Assembly (NCBI GenBank): GCA_037044975.1
Contig: JBAOIL010000039.1
Location: 62,001 to 126,000, forward strand
Direction of reading: 5' to 3'
Source: JADLHS01 sp020848635
GTDB lineage: Bacteria; Verrucomicrobiota; Verrucomicrobiia; Limisphaerales; JADLHS01
DNA: 64,000 nucleotides
The position numbers and the translations under genes were made by a program. Positions 50,629 to 59,364 of this stretch are shown here, in pieces. The notes under the pieces are model-generated. The model was not told where the DNA came from, made no database searches, and worked only from the letters and a program-made list of their open reading frames with translations. Position 1 is the stretch's first letter; every line of letters begins with the position of its first letter.

Positions 50629-51432
50629 CTACTGTAACAATTTCAGGACGCTCTGGGGCATCGCGTTAGCTTGGGCCAACATGGCGGTGCCGGATTGAAC
50701 CAGAATGTTCTGCTTCGCGTATTCCGTGCTCTCCTCAGCCACGTCAACATCCATGATCCGGGAACTGGCCGCCGTAAGATTCTCCTTGCTGACGGTCAAC
50801 TGTTCCGCCGTGTAGTTCAGCCGCGATTGGTAAGCGCCGATGGTCGCCCGGTCCGTCGCAATTTGCGTGATTGCCGCCTTGATGTCCGTCAGCGCCGTGG
50901 CCGCAGTTGCCAGGGTGGACACATTCGCGGCCACCGCGGTCGTGTAAACCGCCGCCCCGAGGTCAATGCCGTTCATCGTGAAGGTGCTGCCCTCGGAATC
51001 GGTGGTGACGTTGAGCGCCGTGGTGGAAAACAGCGGCACGCCGTTGAAATCTTTGCTCGCAGCGCTGGTGACATAAGCCCCGAGTTCCGTGAATTCCGCG
51101 TTGTAGAGCGCGCGGTCGGCATCCGACTTGGTCACGTCCTGCGCGAGGATGGTCAACTCGCTCATGCGGTCGAACGCCTTGGCGATCTTCTTGAGATAGC
51201 CATCCTGGGTTTGGGTAAAGGAAACGGCATTGCCAATGTTCGCCTTCGCCGCGTTCAACCGTTGAACTTGGGCATCCAGCCGGGAGGCGACCGCCAAACC
51301 GGCGGCATCATCGGACGGGTTGATGATTTTGCTTCCCGAACTAAGGCGGGCCAGTGATCGGCTCAGCATGGCCTGACTGTTTTGCAGGTTGCCGGCGGAG
51401 ATCTGGGCGGTGATGTTGGTGTTGATGACCAT
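50629..51432 (-). CDS. fliC: Flagellin
   Basis: 267 residues. The conserved N-terminus (MVINTNITAQISAGNLQNSQ, LARLSSGSKIINPSDDAAGL) and C-terminus (RIMDVDVAEESTEYAKQNIL, QANAMPQSVLKLLQ) form the filament core. The middle, about 90 residues, is much shorter than in enteric flagellins, so the surface domain is small. The filament subunit is exported by the flagellar type III system. Last gene of the minus-strand block, 25 bases after csrA, whose product normally represses flagellin translation. Confidence 0.95.
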   Translation of the reverse strand: MVINTNITAQISAGNLQNSQAMLSRSLARLSSGSKIINPSDDAAGLAVASRLDAQVQRLNAAKANIGNAVSFTQTQDGYLKKIAKAFDRMSELTILAQDVTKSDADRALYNAEFTELGAYVTSAASKDFNGVPLFSTTALNVTTDSEGSTFTMNGIDLGAAVYTTAVAANVSTLATAATALTDIKAAITQIATDRATIGAYQSRLNYTAEQLTVSKENLTAASSRIMDVDVAEESTEYAKQNILVQSGTAMLAQANAMPQSVLKLLQ

Positions 51433-51457
51433 ATGTTTTTTCTTTCTATTCGCGGTT

Positions 51458-51751
51458 CTAGTTGACGACTTCCATGTCAGTTCGCACAGCCAATGCTGCC
51501 GGCGGATTTCCCGACAAAGCCTTTTTGCATGTCGCCGGGCCCGGCAATCTGGGTAGCGCCGGACGGCCCTGGGTCAGCGCCGCGCGGTTGTTGCGCTGAA
51601 TCTCCTCATAGACTTCCTGCCGATGCACCGGCACATCTGCGGGCGCTTCGATGCCCACTTTCACCACCTCGCCCTCGACGCGCACGATTTTCACGATGAT
51701 GCGACCATCAATGACAATGCACTCGTTGGTTTTTCGGGAAAGGATGAGCAT
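51458..51751 (-). CDS. csrA: Carbon storage regulator, long C-terminal tail
   Basis: 97 residues. The first 60 are a normal CsrA dimer unit (MLILSRKTNECIVIDGRIIV, VKVGIEAPADVPVHRQEVYE, EIQ). The RNA-binding residues at the start and VHR/EVYEEI are present. The family is usually 55-75 residues; here about 35 more follow (GRPALPRLPGPATCKKALSG to MEVVN). In Bacillus the C-terminal extension of CsrA is what FliW binds, and fliW is the next gene upstream. Confidence 0.92.
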   Translation of the reverse strand: MLILSRKTNECIVIDGRIIVKIVRVEGEVVKVGIEAPADVPVHRQEVYEEIQRNNRAALTQGRPALPRLPGPATCKKALSGNPPAALAVRTDMEVVN

Positions 51752-51768
51752 GACAATGTGCGGCTAAA

Positions 51769-52200
51769 TTATTTACCGGCGGGCAACGGCTGCTCCAGAG
51801 CGTAATGGGCCGCGTTGACGGGAACGACTTGCTTGCCCACGAGCGAGCGATGGTTGACCACGATCGGCGCTTTAAGATTGACGGTCGCCCGGTTTTTTCC
51901 GCGGAGCGTCACAATGTTAAATAACATCGCATCTTCCGGACAAGAGAGCTCAAGAAACTCCACATCCGTTGTGACGAGGTCCGGCGCGTAGTCGGGAAAG
52001 ATCAACGTCGGCGGCAGCACCAGAAACGCGAGGCTCGGATCATCGAGCACCTGCAACCAACGGAACGGCGCCTCGTGCGGATTTTCCAGCAGGACGTAGC
52101 GCTTGATTTTTTCAAAGCCCAAAAGCCCCAAGGGCAGATGCAGGATGTTGTCGCTTTGAACCGCCAGCGTTTCCAATTCGGTTGTTTCGAGAGTATTCAT
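51769..52200 (-). CDS. fliW: Flagellar assembly factor FliW
   Basis: 143 residues. Family motifs are LHLPLGLLGFEKIKRYVLLE, FRWLQVLDDPSLAFLVLPP and NIVTLRGKNRATVNLKAPIVV NHRS. FliW binds CsrA and flagellin in turn, freeing flagellin translation when needed. The gene lies between a small uncertain frame and csrA. Confidence 0.94.
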   Translation of the reverse strand: MNTLETTELETLAVQSDNILHLPLGLLGFEKIKRYVLLENPHEAPFRWLQVLDDPSLAFLVLPPTLIFPDYAPDLVTTDVEFLELSCPEDAMLFNIVTLRGKNRATVNLKAPIVVNHRSLVGKQVVPVNAAHYALEQPLPAGK

Positions 52201-52203
52201 GTT

Positions 52204-52485
52204 CTAGGTCGTCTGGGAGCTGTTTAGCAACGGGCATGCCACAGCAATAAATCCGTTAAATCCTTCAAATACGGCCTGAAATCGAATGATTTTGCAGCCA
52301 TGTTCGCGCACCCCGTGCGTCAGCGGCAATTTCGCCCAGCGCAGCAGGGTAAAAACTACCGGGCCGGAGCAGAACCGCGGAAACGAAGTGAGGAAGCGAT
52401 GTTTAACCGCCGGAACCGCCCGACCGGCGAAAGGGGCTTCAACCGAATGGATTCGCTCGCCAATCCTGACCACCGGATCAGCCAA
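52204..52485 (-). CDS. Possible small protein between flgL and fliW
   Basis: A 93-codon frame fills the gap between flgL (27 bases away) and fliW (3 bases away). Its composition (FSGPVVFTLLRWAKLPLTHG style) is ambiguous, and no motif or family is recognised. The tight fit favours a gene, but an untranslated spacer is equally possible. Confidence 0.3.
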   Translation of the reverse strand: MADPVVRIGERIHSVEAPFAGRAVPAVKHRFLTSFPRFCSGPVVFTLLRWAKLPLTHGVREHGCKIIRFQAVFEGFNGFIAVACPLLNSSQTT

Positions 52486-52512
52486 GTGAAAGCCGGACCA
52501 ACCCAGACGCGC

Positions 52513-53448
52513 TCAGCGCAAGTAATCTAACAGTGACACCTTGAGGATGGTGGCGCCGCTTTGCAATGCGGCCTGATAGGCGGTTTGGGTCTGGCTGAGC
52601 TTCACCAGAGTTTGCGCGATATCCGCGTCGGCTTCCGCCGAAACACTCTGCTCCAGCGACAGAGTGCGATCCCCGGCCATCGCATTCGCTGCCTCCAAGC
52701 GCGCCTGCGTCGCTCCATTGGAACTAACGTGAAACAAGATATTGTCCTCATCGTTCCGCAAGTTTCCGCTGTCCGTGGCGGCGATGGCAGCCGTGTCCCC
52801 CGCCAGCAGGTTGTTTTGGAGCGAAATCAGATGGGCGAACAGGTCCGCGCCCGACCGGCTGTCCGTGATCAAACCGCGCGGACCGCTGCCGCTGGTGTTC
52901 GCACCGACAGCCTGGGCCGTGATCGTTGAACCTTGGGCAATTTCCACCTCGGACAGCGAGGCGTTTCCCTGGAAGGTCACACTGGTGACCCGGTCATTCG
53001 CATCCGTCGCGACGATGAAAGCCGGCTGGTCCAACCGCGTGCCGCCGAACAAACTGTCCCCCCGGTTCGTGGTGTTCATTACCTGGGCCGCCTGCTTGAT
53101 GAGTTGATTAATTTCCGCCGCATAAGCCTGGAGTTCCTGCGGTGAACTGAGGCCATCGGCCAACGTCGCGATTTCACTGGCCCGATCGGAAACGGTCTTG
53201 ATTGATTTAATCCCGCTGTAGGTCGCCTCCGCCAGTTCCTGCTGCCGCGCGATATTTCGCTCGTACTGACCAACCGTGCTGGATTCGGCCTGGAGATCGA
53301 GCACCCGCCGCAGCGCCACCGGATCGTCCGAGGGCGATTGGATGCGCTGCCCTGTGGCGGCCTGAGTCTGCAACTGCTGCTGACGGACCGACAGGCGGCC
53401 CAACTGATTGACGAGCGAATCCGCAAAGGAATTGGTGGCTACGCGCAT
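52513..53448 (-). CDS. flgL: Flagellar hook-associated protein FlgL (HAP3)
   Basis: 311 residues. The N-terminus (MRVATNSFADSLVNQLGRLS, QTQAATGQRIQSPSDDPVAL RRVL) and the C-terminal coiled coil (LVKLSQTQTAYQAALQSGAT ILKVSLLDYL) are flagellin-like and specific for FlgL. It joins the hook to the filament. It follows flgK by 56 bases. Confidence 0.94.
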   Translation of the reverse strand: MRVATNSFADSLVNQLGRLSVRQQQLQTQAATGQRIQSPSDDPVALRRVLDLQAESSTVGQYERNIARQQELAEATYSGIKSIKTVSDRASEIATLADGLSSPQELQAYAAEINQLIKQAAQVMNTTNRGDSLFGGTRLDQPAFIVATDANDRVTSVTFQGNASLSEVEIAQGSTITAQAVGANTSGSGPRGLITDSRSGADLFAHLISLQNNLLAGDTAAIAATDSGNLRNDEDNILFHVSSNGATQARLEAANAMAGDRTLSLEQSVSAEADADIAQTLVKLSQTQTAYQAALQSGATILKVSLLDYLR

Positions 53449-53504
53449 ATCAATACTCCGTTTTTACTTGGTCTCGCTGAGGCATGGTCGGGGGCTATTC
53501 ACGG

Positions 53505-54917
53505 CTACATGTTGACGACCGTGTCGAGCATTTCATCCACGATGGAAATCAATTTGGCCGAGGCCTGATACGCGCGCTGGAACTTGGTCAAGTCCGTCAT
53601 TTCCTCATCGAGCGAGACCCCACTGACGGAGCTGCGCTGTTGGGTGAGCATTTTTTCCACAACCTCCTGATCAGATAGCTGCGTGTTCACGGAAGCCAAG
53701 GACTGGCCGAGCGCGGCAACGGTCTGGCTGTAACCCTGACTGAGCGTCTGGCCATTTAACGCGGGCAGTTTCTTGCCCGCGAGTTGCGCGAGGGCCAGGG
53801 CGACTTGGTTCTCCCCGGTCCCGCCGGCCACCCCCGCGGCTTGGAACAGCGAAGGGTCATTGAGCAGCGTGCTGTTGACCTGCATGTCCGCCGCATTTGT
53901 GCCCGTGAAGAAATTCTCACCGGTGCTGCCCGTCAGACTGAAGCCCGCCGCGTGAATGACGTTAACCTCGGAGATGAGCTGCGCCGCCAGCGAATTGATG
54001 CTGGTCCGCAATGACGCGACCGCACCGTCACGGGCGTCAATCGTGCCCTGAAGACTGCCCCCCGTGAGCGTAAGCGGGGTGGCGGTACTCGCCGCGCGCA
54101 CGAGGATTTGTCCGCCGCCCGCATCGTAGGTTTGGAGCGTTTCCGCAACTTCATTCCCCGAAACCATGGTGGTGCCCGCGATCGAAATGTCCGCCGAGCC
54201 CTGGGCGCCGGTCGCCACGTCAATCTTAACGACTTTGGCCAGCGCCTCGATCTTTTGCTGCCGCAGGTCGCGCAGGTCGTTGGCAACGCCGTTGGAAGAG
54301 GCTTCCGCGATGCCGATCTGATCGTTCAATTTGGCAATATCCGCGAGCAACTGGTTGGCGGATCCGACGTCGGTCTCGACGGATTCGTTGAGGGACGCGG
54401 TCAGATTTCCCAAGCGCTGATCCACTTGCTGGAACTGCGTGGTCAAGGTGACTGCGTTCATCAACAGCGATTCTCGTTCGGTCATCGAAGTTGGGTTGGC
54501 AGACACGCTTTGAAAGGAATTGAACAGATCGGAAAGGCCGCCGGCCAGATTGTGCGCCCCGCTCACACTGGCCGTATCGCTCCCGGACGCCACCCGGTCA
54601 ATTTGCGTGCCCAGATTGGCTTCGGCGTATTGCAGCGCGAGTTGCTGGGCTTCGAGCGACCCGCGCACGCTGGTCTCGGCTTGAATCTGGTCGTCCAGGA
54701 GGCCGCTGCGAATCTGAACGATGGCCACGGCTTCCGCACCCGTGCCTTGCGGGCCAATCTGGCCGTTGATGGTGACCGAGGTCTGGAGGGCGACCCGCTG
54801 CCGGGCATAGGCGGCATTATTGACGTTGGCAAGGTTCTGACCGGCCACTTCAATGCCCTGCTGCTGGGTTTGCAGCGAGCGAGCGCCGAGGTTCAAAGTT
54901 CCAAATAGTCCCAACAT
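53505..54917 (-). CDS. flgK: Flagellar hook-associated protein FlgK (HAP1)
   Basis: 470 residues. The N-terminus LFGTLNLGARSLQTQQQGIE VAGQNLANVNNAAYARQRV is the rod/hook/HAP family motif. The middle has LADIAKLNDQIGIAEASSNG VAND, and the C-terminus VSGVSLDEEMTDLTKFQRAY QASAKLISIVDEMLDTV is the diagnostic FlgK end. It forms the first hook-filament junction ring, followed by flgL. Confidence 0.95.
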   Translation of the reverse strand: MLGLFGTLNLGARSLQTQQQGIEVAGQNLANVNNAAYARQRVALQTSVTINGQIGPQGTGAEAVAIVQIRSGLLDDQIQAETSVRGSLEAQQLALQYAEANLGTQIDRVASGSDTASVSGAHNLAGGLSDLFNSFQSVSANPTSMTERESLLMNAVTLTTQFQQVDQRLGNLTASLNESVETDVGSANQLLADIAKLNDQIGIAEASSNGVANDLRDLRQQKIEALAKVVKIDVATGAQGSADISIAGTTMVSGNEVAETLQTYDAGGGQILVRAASTATPLTLTGGSLQGTIDARDGAVASLRTSINSLAAQLISEVNVIHAAGFSLTGSTGENFFTGTNAADMQVNSTLLNDPSLFQAAGVAGGTGENQVALALAQLAGKKLPALNGQTLSQGYSQTVAALGQSLASVNTQLSDQEVVEKMLTQQRSSVSGVSLDEEMTDLTKFQRAYQASAKLISIVDEMLDTVVNM

Positions 54918-54921
54918 AAAT

Positions 54922-55416
54922 TCAGCCGATCTCCGCGTAAATTGCCCGCTGGGGCATCACGACCGCTCGGAGGGTGCCGGCGCCGGTATAAACCGGGCTA
55001 CCCCCCGGGATCAGCGAGCGGATGAGACCGCTCATCAATTCGAGCGAGCGCGACAGCAGAACATGGTTTTGCCGGGAACGTTGTTGCACGCGCGCGAGCA
55101 ATTCGTTGTTTTCCTGCACCAGGGCAGCCATCAACGGACGATAATTCTCGGGCAGCAGCGGAGTGATTTCGGTGAATGGGGCGTCAGCCGGCAACCGCAA
55201 TGCTCGGGCGACCTCCCGCTGCCACTGCAAACGCAGTTGGCGCGCGTTCTGAATGATCCGGCTTTGCGATTCAACTTCCGCGGTGGATTGCAACAAATCG
55301 TCCGGCACACGGCGGGTAACCAAATCCTGCTGTTGATCCAAACGAGCCAGCATTTCGCCGTACTGCTGCAATTCCTCGCGCAACGACTCGATCAGATTCT
55401 GGAGACTTTCAATCAT
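54922..55416 (-). CDS. flgN: FlgN-like export chaperone
   Basis: 164 residues, almost all alpha-helical with heptad-like patterns (MIESLQNLIESLREELQQYG, VQENNELLARVQQRSRQNHV LLSRSLELM). Size, helicity and position directly before flgK fit FlgN, which guards FlgK and FlgL before export. The sequence match itself is weak, as usual for this family. Confidence 0.75.
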   Translation of the reverse strand: MIESLQNLIESLREELQQYGEMLARLDQQQDLVTRRVPDDLLQSTAEVESQSRIIQNARQLRLQWQREVARALRLPADAPFTEITPLLPENYRPLMAALVQENNELLARVQQRSRQNHVLLSRSLELMSGLIRSLIPGGSPVYTGAGTLRAVVMPQRAIYAEIG

Positions 55417-55766
55417 ACCTTGGGGTTACCCTTTGGTGGATGGGCGGTTTTCACTTCGTGTTGCAATTGTTTATTCAGCGTGCTGGCGAGACCTAACGCG
55501 CCCGAACGGCTGATGTGTTCGGCGAGTTGATCGGTGACCATATCCTGATAAACGCCGCTCGCGACGGAGTCGGGATTCGTCGCGGAGGCAAAGACCTTTT
55601 TCTGTGCGTCGCTGAGGATTTGCCGCAGCAGGACGGCTTCAAACTGGCGGCTGACTTCGGCGAGCTTGTCAGCCTCTGGAACATTGGCACTGCCCGCGAG
55701 CCGTTCGATGGGCATGTCGGCTGCGTGAACCTGGCGATGGATTGATGAAAGTTCCATATCGGTCAA
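55413..55766 (-). CDS. flgJ: Rod-binding protein FlgJ, N-terminal domain only
   Basis: 117 residues with the Rod-binding motif ADKLAEVSRQFEAVLLRQIL SDAQK and the YQDMVTDQLAEHISRSGALG segment. The C-terminal muramidase of enteric FlgJ is absent, as in many bacteria, so another hydrolase must open the peptidoglycan. It overlaps flgN by 4 bases and flgI by 4. Confidence 0.88.
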   Translation of the reverse strand: MTDMELSSIHRQVHAADMPIERLAGSANVPEADKLAEVSRQFEAVLLRQILSDAQKKVFASATNPDSVASGVYQDMVTDQLAEHISRSGALGLASTLNKQLQHEVKTAHPPKGNPKV

Positions 55767-56878
55767 CGCATGATGAGATCCGCCTGCAACGCTCCGGCTT
55801 GTTTGATCGCCTGAAAGATCGACATCATATCGCGAGGCGAAACGCCGATGGCGTTCAACCCGGCGGCCACTTTTTCAATCGTCGGCATCTCCGGGAGTGG
55901 GATCAGCCGGCCGCTGCCTTCTCCGACATCCGTTTCCGTGCTTGGCGTGACGGCGGTGCGGCCCCGTTCACTCATCGCGGTGGGCTGGGAAACATTCAAG
56001 GTGGACGCGATATTAATTGTCAGGTCGCCGTGCGACACGGCGCACGCGGCGATGCGGATGCGTGAGGTCGCAACGATCGTGCCGGTGCGCTCGTTGATGA
56101 TCACCCGGGCCGGAACGTCGGGCGTCACCTCAATCCCTTGTATCCGGGCAATGAAATCAACCGGCGCGCTCGCGTGCCCCTCGGGCACGAGAACGCGAAT
56201 GGTGGAGGAATCCATCGCCGCCGCACTGTTGGTGAAGACCAGATTGATGGCCGCAGCCATGCGCGCCGCAGAGGTGAAATCGGGTTCGCGCAGCAACAAT
56301 TCGAGGTGATTATTCCGCACAATCTCGGTGGGAATTTCCTGCTCCACCAGCGCGCCGCCGGAAATCTGCGCCACCGTGGGATGGTTCTTCTGCACCGTTG
56401 CGCCCCCAGGACCGCTGGTGCCACCGATGAAACCGCCGACCGCCAACGCGCCTTGAGCGACGGCATAGGCTTTACCATCCGCTCCGAGCAACGGTGTTTG
56501 CAGTAGGACGCCACCCTGAAGCGACTGGGCGTCGCCCATCGCCGAAACGGTCACGTCGAGCCGCGTGCCGTTCTTCACGAACGCCGGGATGTCCGCCGTA
56601 ACCATGACGGCGGCGACGTTTTTGGAAGAAACCGCAGCCGCCGGGAGGTTGATGCCAAAGCGCTGGAGCATGTTGGCGATGCTCTGCACGGTATAGACGG
56701 GGTTCTTGTCTCCATCCCCCGCCAGTCCCATGACCAGGCCGTAACCTACCAACTGGTTGTCGCGCGCCCCAGCGATCATCGTCAAATCCTTGATGCGGGA
56801 GCCGGCCCGGGCACCGGGCACAAGCGCCATCCCACCGATCAACCCACCAATGAAAAGCAAGCGTAACATAATGGACAA
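55763..56878 (-). CDS. flgI: Flagellar P-ring protein FlgI
   Basis: 371 residues with a signal peptide (RLLFIGGLIGGMALVPGARA). Family motifs are SRIKDLTMIAGARDNQLVGY GLVMGLAGDGDK, TVQSIANMLQRFGINLP, VMVTADIPAFVKNGTRLDVT VSAMGDAQSLQGG and NERTGTIVATSRIRIAACAV. It forms the periplasmic ring around the rod. Its presence with FlgH shows a Gram-negative type flagellum. Confidence 0.95.
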   Translation of the reverse strand: MSIMLRLLFIGGLIGGMALVPGARAGSRIKDLTMIAGARDNQLVGYGLVMGLAGDGDKNPVYTVQSIANMLQRFGINLPAAAVSSKNVAAVMVTADIPAFVKNGTRLDVTVSAMGDAQSLQGGVLLQTPLLGADGKAYAVAQGALAVGGFIGGTSGPGGATVQKNHPTVAQISGGALVEQEIPTEIVRNNHLELLLREPDFTSAARMAAAINLVFTNSAAAMDSSTIRVLVPEGHASAPVDFIARIQGIEVTPDVPARVIINERTGTIVATSRIRIAACAVSHGDLTINIASTLNVSQPTAMSERGRTAVTPSTETDVGEGSGRLIPLPEMPTIEKVAAGLNAIGVSPRDMMSIFQAIKQAGALQADLIMR

Positions 56879-57634
56879 TCAGAACGGGGTGAAGAATTCC
56901 CACAGCCGCGTGAACCAGCCTTTGCGGGTCGTCTCGGAGACGGCGCCCTGGCCGGTGTACTTGATCGTCGCGTCAGCGATGTTATAGCTGTAAACATTGT
57001 TGTTGGCGGTGATGTCTTCGGATCGCACGACGCCACGTAGCACCGCATCCTGTGTCTCGCGGGCAAACGTGATGGTACGCCGGCCCTCGATCACCAGGTT
57101 GCCATTGGGCAGAACATCCACGACCCGCACTGCAATGCGGGCAGCCATCTTTTCGGTGTTGTTGATCTGGCCACCGGCATCAAAGTCGGTCTTGGCGCTG
57201 GTTTTAAGGGCGGGCAACTGGCCGGACTTTGTCAGCAGGCCGCTGGCCGCCGGGCTGTAGAGGAACGTGGCAATGGCCGCGTCGATGCTGGTGTTCTTGG
57301 CGGTCTTGATGGAGTTGTCCTTCGAGGCGGTGTTGTTCTCCTGAACGAGAATCGTCAATACGTCACCCACCGAGCTGGCGCGCTTGTCGCTGAACATGGA
57401 GGACACCCGGGCGTCCTTCCAAACCGACTGGGCGGGGACACAGGTGACTGCGGCGAAGAAGCAGGCGCTCATAACGACTCCAGCGATGCACCCCTGCCCT
57501 GCCCTAACGGCGGAAGCCGCCGACGCATGGAGGCCGGCGACGATCGGGCTGGAAGTTTGGGCCCCTTCGGTTTCCGCATGCCGCTGACGGCCGCTGGCGA
57601 CCAGTTTATAGAGTAACAATGATGGTTTCTTCAT
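56879..57634 (-). CDS. flgH: Flagellar L-ring protein FlgH, with odd N-terminus
   Basis: The C-terminal 180 residues are FlgH: SMFSDKRASSVGDVLTILVQ ENNTASKD, then RIAVRVVDVLPNGNLVIEGR RTITFARETQDAVLRGVVRS EDI and NNVYSYNIADATIKYTGQG. The N-terminus is long. MKKPSLLLYKLVASG could be the n-region of a signal peptide whose hydrophobic core (CIAGVVMSACFFAAVTC) comes only after about 33 extra residues. ATG at 57,634 overlaps the end of flgA; an internal ATG at 57,472 would give a short signal. The ring sits in the outer membrane and is often a lipoprotein, but no lipobox is clear here. Confidence 0.88.
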   Translation of the reverse strand: MKKPSLLLYKLVASGRQRHAETEGAQTSSPIVAGLHASAASAVRAGQGCIAGVVMSACFFAAVTCVPAQSVWKDARVSSMFSDKRASSVGDVLTILVQENNTASKDNSIKTAKNTSIDAAIATFLYSPAASGLLTKSGQLPALKTSAKTDFDAGGQINNTEKMAARIAVRVVDVLPNGNLVIEGRRTITFARETQDAVLRGVVRSEDITANNNVYSYNIADATIKYTGQGAVSETTRKGWFTRLWEFFTPF

Positions 57635-58568
57635 TTTGCACCTTTCCACGGAACTCGCGTTTCGATTTCACATTCCTGACCCGGACAGTCTGCCCCGGCA
57701 GGCCATCTTCAAGAATCTCCACCTTGGCTGAGATGATCATGGCCCCGTCCTGCACCAAGGCCTCGGCCACCTGGCCGCGCCGTACGATCGGGCGCAGCCG
57801 CAGCGAGCGCGCGGCCAACGCCGTGCCAGTCGGGACATTTTCGGCCAGCTCAACGCCTGGATTATCAAGCGCCAGCGACGGCAAGGCGTCGCGCAGCACT
57901 AGCACGTCCCGCCGCTCTTTGATCACGTCCGCGTCCTGCAGGAGCTGACCGCGTTGCAGGGGCGAGCCGGCCACCCAGACTTCCCGCCAGACGCGCGCTT
58001 GCAAGGGGACTTGCCAACTGCCCAAGATGTCGGGGCCCGCTTGGAGCTCAAAACGCACAATGCAATTCGGAGTCACGCCGGCGGCAGGCAGGTCCACCAC
58101 TTTAATTGTTAGGGCATCTTCCACCACCGTCACGGTCGCCCACGGTCGGGTAAAACGAAGTTCGAGTTCCCCCTTTTCCTTCACGAAATCCCGCTGCAAC
58201 GCCGCGGTCAGGAGGGTTTTCATTTCCACCTCTTCAAGTCGGCGCGTGCGCCGGCTGATCTTGATTTGATCGGCGCCGCTCAGATTGGTCCGGGCGAAAG
58301 CAGGCGCGTGCAATCCGAGCAATTCGTTGATTTGCACTCGATTCAAGTGCAATACCTGCCCGGCGGCGGGCGCGGCGGTAAGCCGGATATGCGGGATGTC
58401 GGCGGCCGGTGCGGCGATCACCTGATCCAGAAAAACTCCTGTTCCATCCACCTGGACGGCGGGGCGGAGGGGCCAACTGAGCGATTCGCCAGCCAGGGTT
58501 GCCAGCAGCGCTGGCCCAACCAACAGGCAGAGGATCGAGACCAACCGACGCAGGGTGGGAGATTTCAT
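57606..58568 (-). CDS. flgA: P-ring assembly chaperone FlgA
   Basis: 320 residues, signal peptide (LVSILCLLVGPALLATLAG). The C-terminal SAF/ChapFlgA domain shows REVWVAGSPLQRGQLLQDAD VIKERRD, AARSLRLRPIVRRGQVAEAL and LEDGLPGQTVRVRNVKSKRE FRGKV. It helps FlgI assemble in the periplasm. The N-terminal half is longer than in enterics. Its stop overlaps flgH and its start touches flgG's stop. Confidence 0.92.
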   Translation of the reverse strand: MKSPTLRRLVSILCLLVGPALLATLAGESLSWPLRPAVQVDGTGVFLDQVIAAPAADIPHIRLTAAPAAGQVLHLNRVQINELLGLHAPAFARTNLSGADQIKISRRTRRLEEVEMKTLLTAALQRDFVKEKGELELRFTRPWATVTVVEDALTIKVVDLPAAGVTPNCIVRFELQAGPDILGSWQVPLQARVWREVWVAGSPLQRGQLLQDADVIKERRDVLVLRDALPSLALDNPGVELAENVPTGTALAARSLRLRPIVRRGQVAEALVQDGAMIISAKVEILEDGLPGQTVRVRNVKSKREFRGKVQNEETIIVTL

Positions 58569-59350
58569 CAGTGACGGAGGTTGTTGCTGATTTGCAGCAT
58601 TTCATCGGCGGCCTGCACGGCCTTGGAATTCACCTCATAGGCGCGCTGGGCGACGATCAGGTTGACCATTTCTTCGACCACCTTGACATTCGACATTTCG
58701 AGGTAGCCCTGCTGAAGATCGCCAAAGCCGCTTTCACCTGGATTACCAATCTCGGCGGCCCCGGAAGCTTTCGATTCCCGGTACAAATTGCGACCCAGGC
58801 TCTCCAGACCCGAGGGGTTGGTGAAGCGGGCGAGTTGAACCCGGAAAGTTTGGGAGCCATTGGCGCCGTTGGTGGTCACTTCACCCGTAGGCGCAATCGC
58901 AATTGAAGTAGTGCCCGCTGGAATGGGTTGAAATCCACCCTGCACCACCAGCCCGTCGCTGGTCGTGATGCGGCCATCAGACGCCAGTTTTAATGCCCCG
59001 TCCCGCGTGTAGGCCTTCGTGCCATCCGGCATCTGCACCTCGAAGAAACCGTCGCCCTGAATGGCCACGTCGAGTTTCTCGCCAGTCTGGGTCATTTCGC
59101 CGGTGGTGAAAATCTTGGAGGTCGAGACCAACCGGGAGCCGTGGCCAATCTGCACGCCGGTGGGAATCTGGTTGCCCCCACCCGCGTCGGAACCGGCGGG
59201 ACGGACGGTCTGGTACAGCAGGTCCTGGAACTCGGCCTTGTTTTTCTTGAAGCCGGTGGTGTTGACGTTCGCCAGGTTGTTTGAAATGACGTCGAGGTTC
59301 GTCTGCTGGGACTGCATTCCCGCAGCGGAGGAATAAAGGGCGCGCATCAT
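58568..59350 (-). CDS. flgG: Distal rod protein FlgG
   Basis: 260 residues, the typical length. The N-terminus MRALYSSAAGMQSQQTNLDV ISNNLANVNTTGFKKNKAEF QD and the C-terminus GYLEMSNVKVVEEMVNLIVA QRAYEVNSKAVQAADEMLQI are diagnostic. It builds the distal rod between the rings and the hook. Confidence 0.96.
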   Translation of the reverse strand: MMRALYSSAAGMQSQQTNLDVISNNLANVNTTGFKKNKAEFQDLLYQTVRPAGSDAGGGNQIPTGVQIGHGSRLVSTSKIFTTGEMTQTGEKLDVAIQGDGFFEVQMPDGTKAYTRDGALKLASDGRITTSDGLVVQGGFQPIPAGTTSIAIAPTGEVTTNGANGSQTFRVQLARFTNPSGLESLGRNLYRESKASGAAEIGNPGESGFGDLQQGYLEMSNVKVVEEMVNLIVAQRAYEVNSKAVQAADEMLQISNNLRH

Positions 59351-59364
59351 AGAGTTACGTCAAT

